Source: Metridium senile (taxonomy: Eukaryota > Cnidaria > Anthozoa > Actiniaria > Metridiidae). Taken from it: a stretch of DNA of 64,000 bases. The stretch is taken from positions 2,714,608-2,778,607 of the forward strand of contig OX459109.1 in assembly GCA_949775045.1 (NCBI GenBank), read 5' to 3'. Shown in pieces: positions 55,663 to 64,000 of this stretch; within the stretch, counting starts at the first letter, position 1; each line of letters begins with the position of its first letter. Both the position numbers and the translations under genes were made by a program. Under the pieces are notes generated by a model that saw only the letters and a list, made by a program, of their open reading frames with translations, was not told the origin of the DNA and did not search any database.

Positions 55663-55777
55663 AGACGACTAGGCATTTGTCAACCGTATTCTCATCGTCT
55701 TTTGGGGCGTTTATTAAACTAGTACTTACTAAAGTGATCAATAAATTTGTGAAATATTTAACAAATATACACAAGTA

Positions 55778-57350
55778 GAGTGAAGGCATTTAACCCTTGA
55801 AATAGAAATTGCTTGCTAAAGTGTAATAGTCAAATAGACACAAAAGAAAACAATGGACTGCATCTTAGGTGTATTATACCCCATTTACACGACATCACTT
55901 TTGGCCCGGCACTCCAAACTTTAGGTACGCGGGCCGATTGATAGTGGCCCGTCAAAATTGCTTTTACACGACAAATGCAGACGGGCCAGTTTATCTATGG
56001 GGCACTCCAAAAATTTGAAATGGCCCGCCTGATTTTCTGAGCCCTCGGTCTAATTTTGCAGTCTAAAATTTCGAAAATTTGTAAAGTTTGTAGATCTCGT
56101 GCGGCTTTTTTGTATTCAAATTTACACGGTATCATTACAGCTTGTGCAAATTAAAAATCGTACAATTAAAAATGAATTTGTAAATGTTTATTAGTATTTT
56201 ACCTGACGCTCATCGGACAGAGCAGAAACAAAACACTTCGGTTTATGTTAGATATTCTTTACATCCTTCGGTGTGCATAATCTGATGTTTATGTCTCATG
56301 GAATTGTCAATCTTTGAAATTGAACAAAATCATAGAATGTTTCCGCTGGTAGTGCATTTTATAATTATGTCCAGTTAAAAAGATAAATTAGTACAAAATA
56401 GAGGTAAATGTGAAGATGTGAAAGACATGCAGTCAGTTTCAGTAAAATAGGGGATTTAAAATCCTGACTGCGGCCCGTGTTTCACACCTGATCAGATACT
56501 TGTGAACAAAATTATTCGGCCTTTTTTTTTATCTTGCACATAAAATATCTAGGCAAGGGTCATTGCAACTGAGTCATTCTGAAGTAAAAACAGAGGTCGA
56601 ATTGATCATGATTTTGTGTAGAGCAGGTTAATTATATCTTGTGTATTGTATTGAATATCACCTATTTTTTCTTTTAAGTAACTATTAAATTTATTTTTTG
56701 TACAGGAATATTTGAGTGTCGACAAGAAGTTTTGAGTAAAATGAATGTGTGCGCACGCCTCAGAAAAGAATTAGGAATTGGATGGAGAAGTAGACGAAAG
56801 TATTTTCAGATTTCAGAGAGTATGCGAATGTCAGTTATATCAAATCAGATCGGTATTTAATTTATGCAAATCCTAATTATTTTTTTTACTAGAAATGTTC
56901 GTAGGCCATGCATAATCACAAGCAAACATTTAAATTACTTATTAAATTTCAATCAAAAATTGAATTAAAGTTTTTGTGGCCTCATCCGACCACGTTTTTC
57001 CTCTGGTTTTTCCAAGTAGACGCCGCCATTTTGCACGATCAAGACCGAAACAAACGAGTGAGCATGTTCTGTATAATTTCCGCTGCATATTCGAAGTCGT
57101 GGGCGCATTTAAGGTACGCGGACCCTTGTTTTGGCGGGCCGAGACTACCTACCAGAGGTAGTCTCGGCCCGCTTAAAAAGTAGGTACGCGGGCCGCTTGG
57201 AATTGCGTTTACACGGCAAATTTTACGAGTGCCGTGCCAGAAAAGTAAGGTACGCGTACCAAAAGTTAGGAGTGCCGGGCCCGAAAATGATGTCGTGTAA
57301 ATGAGGTTTAAGTCTAATATCAGTATTTTACGGGTTAAATGATTTCACTC
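55778..57350. mobile_element. MITE split by a 1.4-kb element
   Basis: Outer ends GAGTGAAGGCATTTAACCC and GGGTTAAATGATTTCACTC flanked by TA. The intact relative is at 57640-57780. Confidence 0.85.
55877..57307. mobile_element. Nested non-autonomous element, 1.43 kb, TTA duplication
   Basis: Ends ACCCCATTTACACGACATCA and TGATGTCGTGTAAATGAGGT. The MITE at 57640-57780 shows the empty site (GTGTATTAGTCTAAT). Inside, TAGGTACGCGGGCCG recurs near both ends. No transposase; the small ORFs at 56908-57183 are not convincing. A TNA duplication suggests PIF/Harbinger-like. Confidence 0.8.
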
Positions 57351-57639
57351 TAGTCCATATTTCGTTTTTTATGTTTATTAAATTTTTATACAACTTTAGC
57401 TAGTCTCCCAGGAAGCCAACGGTGCGCTCTTTCCCCCCTCTCTCCATCAATGCTGCGTTTTGCTGCTCTACTCGAAGCTTCACCGAATGGAAATAATTCG
57501 AATCATGTAGTGTGAGTTTACTCGGGTTCATTTAACTCTCAGGACCTCGCTCCAAAAGCCGCGCACTAACCAACTTTCTTAAAGTTAGAGTTATTGCAAT
57601 GAGCCCTTTCAAGAATATTTAAACTATTTAAGAATACTA

Positions 57640-57780
57640 GAGTGAAGACATTTAACCCGTGAAACAAAATTAAATAGTTAAGGTGTAATAGTCAAATAGA
57701 CACAAAAGAAAACAATGGAATTATACACTGCTAAGGTGTATTAGTCTAATATATATCTAACGGGTTAAATGACTTCACTT
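57640..57780. mobile_element. MITE, ~140 bp, intact
   Basis: GAGTGAAGACATTTAACCCG and GGGTTAAATGACTTCACTT. It serves as the empty-site reference for the element at 55877-57307. Confidence 0.85.
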
Positions 57781-57789
57781 TATTCAAGT

Positions 57790-58735
57790 TCTCATAATAT
57801 TTTAATTAGCCTAGCCTAGGTACAATATACATATTCATTTTATAATATTGTAATGCGCAGGTGAGCAACTTCCTATGAAACCTCGCGCAATATATTAAGT
57901 AGTAAAGTATTATTATTACCAGAGGTTATTTGGAGGGTGTTCGAATTAATCCCATTTCCTAGTTTATATTTGGACCAAATCCCAGTCAAAAATCACATAA
58001 TCCCATCAGTTTTGCTCAAGTTTCAATCTTATTCCCATTTTTTATTGTTCTTTTATTTGTAAATCCCAGTCCCAGTGCATCCAATCCCATTTTTCCAGTC
58101 AAAAATAAGGCCAATCCCAGCTCCCATTTTACCCCTTCAGGACCCTCTTATTTTCTAGTTGCTTTAGCGTTTGCAAATTTGACGGTTTAAACACAGACGT
58201 ACAAATGATCAATACAAAGGCTGGCAAAGAAACCCTCTAGTTTCTAGGAAATATTTGGATTGACTTCTTAGAGATTTCTCTAGTCTAAAAGTGCGTGACG
58301 TTTACTTCATATCTCGACAAAATATTTATTAGTATAATTAAGTTCTCTAATTCAAAGCAAATAAACTCTCTGTTTGTCAAAACAAGGACTGTGCATGCTG
58401 ACTATATAATAAATTCGCAGCTTGACTTATTCAGATTAAATTGTATTTATTATTGTTGTTTTTTTAATTATTCACAGCTAGAGAAAACATAAACTCCAAC
58501 TTTAATTATTTGAAATATTCAACCAATCAAAACGCAGTATTCCCTCTCTTGCCACGTGACATCCGTATTCACAAAAGCCCGGATCATGTAATAATTTCTT
58601 GATTTTATAACCAACAGCGAAAATTATAAACTGCCTTTTTTAAGCAGGGTTTTTTAAATGCTTTTAAACTAACATTTTTTCCTTTACTTGGTGGAAAGAC
58701 AATTGTGAACTGGGCTTAATTTTTACGTGAGTTTT
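57790..58735. other. Upstream region of the ion-channel gene
   Basis: No exon recognised. ATCCCAGTCCCAGTGCATCC-type repeats of AATCCCA lie at 57940-58120. A promoter is expected here but no clear core element can be named. Confidence 0.4.
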
Positions 58736-61700
58736 ATGATCATGGGATACAGGTTTATTATAGCAATTCTCCAAGTAGTGATAGCTTCTTGGGTTGTCTT
58801 TCTGTCTTCTGGAACCTGCTTAGGGTAAGAATATTTTTTGTTCGTTTTGCATTTTCTTGTCGAAATTAAAAGCTATATATATATATATATTTTTTCTATG
58901 ATTTGAGGCGCGATTTCTGGTACAATTTGATGCAGAATTATGCATGTGTCACAATTCTACCTTTTGAGGTGATTTTTGTGTATGTTTTCATCAGCTAATT
59001 TGAAGTTTTATGAGTTCAAAAGTGAAAAAATATACTATTTAGAAATATGACGAAAGATGTCTCGTATGGAAAAAAGAAACAGTCTAGAATTGAACAAGGA
59101 ATAAAATTCCTTGTTCTGGCGATTTTTGCGAAGAGTTTTCATTAAGATGCTTTTTTGAAACAATTTATTTTCTCATATTATAGTCGATTCTTGTCACAAA
59201 AGCAACGCGCGCGAAAGTTGCCCTTCGAAAATCGCTTGCTTCTAATCTAAATTTAACTATAGCTTAATTTGTTTTGAATTTTGCGTTTATTTTCACTATA
59301 CAATTCAAGAAAGGTTTTGAATTTTTAACACTTTCAAATTGGCAGTGTTAAAAGCAGGCACTTCATCTAGGCCGCCTTTCTTTTCAAGATATCACCTATT
59401 GTACATGTTTTGTATAAACTTAATTACAAGAATGTTGTCACATGAAAAAAAATTAACTTCTTTTGTTTTTTAATTAATTCTTTTCCGACTAAATTCAAAA
59501 GTCAGGATAACGTTCTTGCAATTAGGTGTATATCTAAATGAATGAAGCTAATTAGCTTGATCCGGTTCATAATAAAAAAAATATGAATATACCTTTTAAT
59601 TATGGTGCGATTTAAGTACAATTTTTCCTGCCAATTGAGACCATTTTTGCTTGACATTTTTAAGTCTTTTAATTCTCAATAATTTTAAAACTTCTTCTTT
59701 AAGATAATTTCTCTTTTTTCTGTATTTTTTGTTTTTGTTTGTTTTTCGGACATTTAAATTCCTCGGTACTTAGATGGTAACTTAATTTTCACAGTAATTT
59801 TCACAGACTACTGAAACCGGGGCCATCCAAACACATTTTCTTGAGATCAAACAAAAACTTCTTAGAAGGTTCTCACAAACTACGATGTTTCTTATTCAAT
59901 CTTGATCTATTCCGTTCACATATAATGAAAATTATTAGTATATTTTAAGCACAAAAAAATCTACTACCATATATCCTGATATATATAGAGGACTTATCGG
60001 ACCACAAGACGACAAGGAAAGCGATTTTACTCCAACGACGTCGTACTGTAAATTGTATGTTAAAACTAAAGAGATGGTCGCTCTCTTACGATGACAAAAG
60101 AGTTTTAAAATAAGGTCTGAGCATGTGGCTAGATCATTTTATACTATATACATATACTTGACTACACCCAATAAAATATACAATGAAACCTAAACTTAGT
60201 AGCCACTCAAGGAAAACAAATGATATGAACTCGAATCAATTAGCACTAGCACTTAAAAATGTTATGCATGAAACTGAGCTCTTTAAGAAAATTGTAGGCG
60301 ATTTTTATCAATATTTTCTCGCCATAATCTTAATTAGTTTAATTTTCTGACCGTTTGAAACGAATTGCTGGTGATTAATGTTTTATTGTGTTTGAAGTTC
60401 CGAGTGAAACCGCGTGAAATAGAAACTAATTGTATGGAGAGTGTGGGGTGTTATGAATAGATTGATAGATGGAGGAATGGATAAATGAGCGAATAAATGG
60501 ATGGATGGATAGATAAAATAAAAAAATGAATGAAAAAAAATATATAAAAAAATGAATATGGGGGAACCATGAATGAATGAATGAATGGATGAATGAATGG
60601 ATGGATGAATGAATGGATGGATGAATAAATGAACAAACGAACAAATGGATCAAAAAGTAGTATGGATGAACGAATAAATATATGAATGAAGTGATAAAAG
60701 AAACTGAAGGAATGAATGAATGGATGGATGAACGCGGTTGAATGAATACGGGACGAATAAATGGAAGAATGAATGGACAACCTCGTTCCCAAGGCCGAAG
60801 GGAGAGGGCCCTGGGAACGAGGATGATGAATGGATAGATGAATGAATGAAAAACAAATTAGAAATGGGTAAATGATTAATTTATTTGTTTTTTTAATGTG
60901 AATGGCAAGATACACAAATGTAAAAACGGATTAAATTATGGATGAATGAAAAGATTGATGGATGAATGAATGAATATTTATTTTTTTATTAATATATGAA
61001 TGAATGGCCGGATATACAAATAGATAAAGGAATGAAAAGAAGGGAAAATGAATAAATAAATAATTGGATGGATGGATGAATCAATCAATCAATAATTGGA
61101 TAAATGAATGATTGAATGGATGAATCAATCAATCAATAATTGAATGAATGGATGGATGGATTAGTGGATGGATGGATGAATGAATGAATGAGTGAATGAA
61201 TCAATCAATCAATCAATAATTGGATAAATGAATGATTGAATGGATGAATCAATCAATCAATAATTGAATGGATGGATGGATTAGTGGATGGATGGATGAA
61301 TAAATGAATGAGTGAATCAATCAATCAATCAATCAATAATTGGATAAATGAATGATTGAATGGATGAATCAATCAATCAATAATTGAATGAATTAATGGA
61401 TTAGTGGATGTATGTATGAATAAATGAATGAGTGAATGAATCAATTAATCAATCAATAATTGGATAAATGAATGATTGAATGGATGAATCAATCAATAAA
61501 TAATTGAATGAATGAAAGAATGAATGGATTAGTGGATGGATGTATGAATGAATGAGTTAAAGGATGAATATGAATGAATCAATAATTGGATCGATGAATG
61601 GTCGGATAAGTGGATGGATGTAGAAATGAATGGCCGACTAATTACTTATTTATTTCGTTATTATATTCATTAATTAAGGCCCGGGCAAACAACTTCAACA

Positions 61701-63209
61701 TTTGCTTCAACATCCGTTCGATTTTGCTGAAGCCGTTTGCCACCCCATTTCATTCAACATTGTTGAAACCGTTTGCCCGCTACGTTCAACATCGTTCAAC
61801 AACCATTCTACAGCGTTCAACAAAATCAAACCAATGTTGAAGCAAATGTTGAAGCCGTTTGCCCAGGCCTTTATATTATCTATTATGTAATTTCCTTCAA
61901 GATGCCAACACAAGGCTTCACCTCAAAACATCACGACGCGAAGCAAGGCACTTGAGATAATCTTCAAAGATTATGACAAACACGTACGACCATACTTTCA
62001 AGACGGTAAGTTATCTAGATTAATGAATTCTCGATTATTAGAGTATGGGGAAGGGGGGATCGGCAAAATCACCTGTTGTCTTTTCCAAATATTATACCCA
62101 GCCCCCCTTCCTGGTTGGCAAAAATATCATAACGGCCCCCTATATTACGTCCGCTTTTTACCAAACCCCTATTAATTAAACAGCATATAATTCGTAGCCA
62201 CCCCCTATATAGCTTCCGAAAATAACGTGACATCCCAGTGTATACTATACGTAATTTACAAACAGACAATCTATATAGATTAGCGCGTGAAATGATTGGC
62301 CAGTTGTTTCTTGTATAGGATAATTAATTCCTAACCTATATGAAAAATGGCGTACATAAATTGGTAAAATGACTTTTTTTTTTTTCAAGGTAAACCAGTA
62401 AATATTACCGTTAACATGCGAATCAATTCGGTGTATGAAGTCCACGAAGAGGAAATGGTACGTTAGCATCATATTTTATCTTTACAAGCAAGCAAGCAGG
62501 CAGGCAGGCAAGCAGGCAAGCAGGCAAGCAGGCAAGCAGGCAAGCAGGCAAGCAGGCAAGCAGGCAAGCAGGCAAGCAGGCAAGCAGGCAAGCAGGCAAG
62601 CAGGCAAGCAGGCAAGCAGGCAAGCAGGCAAGCAGGCAAGCAGGCAAGCAGGCAAGCAGGAAAGCAGGCAAGCAGGCAAGCAGGCAAGCAGGCAAGCAGG
62701 CAAGCAGGCAAGCAGGCAAGCAGGCAAGCAAGCAAGCAAGCAAACAAACAGCAATCGATCCAACAATCAGTCAGTCAGTTAGTCAGCCTATCATTCAAGA
62801 ATTTATGCGCAATCAATCATATCAAGAGTGCATTTCGTTTCTCGTACTATAAAAAAATTTGCACTTGGAATTCTAGGCGACAAAGCAAATTAATTAAGTC
62901 GAAAAATTCAGGAATATTCTATAGCTAAATGTCTCAATAAAATGATAACAACTTTCCATTTTTTTTTCTCAACTAGGATTACACGATGAGATTTGCATTT
63001 CGTCAGATGTGGAAAGATCCTCGTTTGAAATACGACGTAGCTCTCACTCACGGCAAGGGACGTCCTTACATACAACTAGACAGCGCCGATCGAATATGGT
63101 ACCCCGACACATTCTTTATGAATGCTCGGTCAGCGTTCATTCATGACGTCACTAAAAATAATTTAGGAGTCCGTGTGTTCCCGGATGGGTCGATTTATAT
63201 GAGTCAAAA
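58736..63209 (+). CDS. Cys-loop ligand-gated ion channel subunit, first four exons (3' partial)
   Basis: Exons 58736-58824, 61902-62005, 62390-62457 and 62977-63209 join in phase (164 codons plus 2 bases). Exon 1 encodes a signal peptide (hydrophobic IIAILQVVIASWVVFL, then CLG). After it come a possible N-glycosylation site (N39-I-T), KPVNITVNMRINSV (first beta strands), DYTMRFAFRQMW, and WYPDTFF at 128-134, the signature of the extracellular domain of GABA-A/glycine-type receptors. FPDGSIYMSQK follows. The Cys loop, the loop B and C residues and the membrane helices lie beyond the window, so anion versus cation selectivity and the ligand cannot be read. The last donor is followed at once by a long ATTATC microsatellite. 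Confidence 0.88.
60460..61620. repeat. GAAT/GGAT tetranucleotide array with a ~120-bp higher-order unit
   Basis: AATGAATGGATGGATG runs; from 61070 the block TGAATCAATCAATCAATAAT plus following text repeats about four times. A hairpin-like insert (CTCGTTCCCAAGGCC / GGGCCCTGGGAACGAGG) is at 60782-60822. In intron 1 of the channel gene. Confidence 0.85.
61675..61872. mobile_element. Hairpin element with repeated GTTCAAC motifs
   Basis: AAGGCCCGGGCAAACAACTT and AAGCCGTTTGCCCAGGCCTT form the ends; TTGAAGCCGTTTGCC recurs inside. It ends about 30 bp before channel exon 2. Confidence 0.7.
62486..62745. repeat. AAGCAGGC octanucleotide microsatellite, ~30 units
   Basis: Nearly pure GCAGGCAA repeat in intron 3 of the channel gene. 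It is open in all frames, hence several spurious ORFs. Confidence 0.95.
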
Positions 63210-63213
63210 GTGA

Positions 63214-64000
63214 GTCATTGTTGACTTTATCGTTATCGTAATCATTACTATTAATTATCGTTATCATAATATCGTTATCGTTATCGTTATCATTATCATA
63301 ATCGTAATCGTTATCAATGTTATTATCACTATCATTATCGTTATCATTATCGTTATCATTATCATTATCATTATCATTATCATTATCATTATCATTATCA
63401 TTATCATTATCGTTATCATTATCGTTATCATTATCGTTATCATTATCATTATCATTATCATTATCATTATCATTATCGCTATCATTATCGTTATCATTAT
63501 CATTATCATTATCATTATCATTATCATTATCATTATCATTATCATTATCATTATCATTATCATTATCGTTATCATTATCGTTATCATTATCGTTATCATT
63601 ATCATTATCGTAATCGTTATCAATGTTAATTATTATCATTATCATTAATTATCATTATCGTTATCATTATCGTTATCATTATCGTTATCGTTATCATTAT
63701 CGTAATCGTTATCATTATCATTATCATTATCATTATCATTATCGTTATCATTATCATTATCATTATCATTATCATTATCGTTATTATCGTTGTCATTATC
63801 ATTATCATATCATTATCATTATCATTATCTGCATTATCGTTGTCATGATTATCATTATTTATTGTTATCGTTATCGTTATCATCACCTTCATCATCATCA
63901 TTATCATTATCATATATTATCATTACTGATTATATCATTATCGTTATCATGCATGATCGTTATCATTATCGTTTTCATTATCATTACCATTATCGTTTTT
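63214..64000. repeat. ATTATC hexanucleotide array
   Basis: TTATCATTATCGTTATCATT-type sequence from just after the channel exon 4 donor to the window edge. Confidence 0.95.

Noticed and set aside
56908..57183. 91-codon ORF
   Set aside because: It lies wholly inside the 1.43-kb non-autonomous element and has no recognisable domain.
62423..62782. Several long overlapping ORFs on both strands
   Set aside because: They translate an octanucleotide repeat that is stop-free in every frame; no gene.
63163..63913. Asn-Asp and Leu-Ser repeat ORFs
   Set aside because: Translation of the ATTATC array in an intron.

Overview
The window looks like a piece of an AT-rich invertebrate nuclear genome, most probably a cnidarian and likely an anthozoan (coral or sea anemone). 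The signs are many-exon genes with GT-AG introns, clustered intronless rhodopsin-type receptor genes, very abundant microsatellites and miniature inverted-repeat elements, an ISL2EU-like DNA transposon, a Crypton remnant and hammerhead-ribozyme hairpins of the kind found in Penelope-like and retrozyme elements. The taxon is an inference; no species marker is present.

Three host genes form the backbone. (1) On the minus strand, a gene for CTC1, the large subunit of the CST telomere-maintenance complex, starts at 37912 and runs off the left edge. Fourteen exons lie between 37912 and 24867. The fifteenth (1009 to 1, open at the edge) is separated from them by a 23.9 kb intron. Every junction in the model keeps phase. 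(2) Head to head with it on the plus strand, a nine-exon gene (38337-53608) encodes a complete 297-residue endonuclease/exonuclease/phosphatase-fold protein; the two starts are 424 bp apart and share a promoter region with an NRF1-like site. (3) From 58736 a plus-strand gene for a Cys-loop ligand-gated ion channel subunit begins with a signal-peptide exon and leaves the window after its fourth exon.

The giant CTC1 intron (1010-24866) holds a nested cluster of four intronless class A GPCR genes: two on the minus strand (about 97% identical), two on the plus strand. The first three sit between the arms of a ~600 bp inverted repeat. The same intron holds LINE 3' remnants, a Crypton recombinase fragment, a 44-bp minisatellite and a hammerhead ribozyme inside a perfectly collinear hairpin. 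Another CTC1 intron hosts an unrecognised 209-codon ORF on the opposite strand, preceded by a ~117-bp tandem array carrying seven consensus CRE sites and many CCAAT boxes.

Intron 3 of the nuclease-fold gene carries a 5.6 kb DNA transposon (41286-46870) with 675-bp terminal inverted repeats and an AT target duplication. It encodes a THAP/DDE transposase (intact triad) and a divergent SWIM/YqaJ-type gene whose nuclease core appears deleted. Both genes appear to start in the same short exon carried by the inverted repeats. The rest of the introns and intergenic DNA is mostly MITEs (several dated by filled/empty-site comparison inside this window) and tandem repeats.
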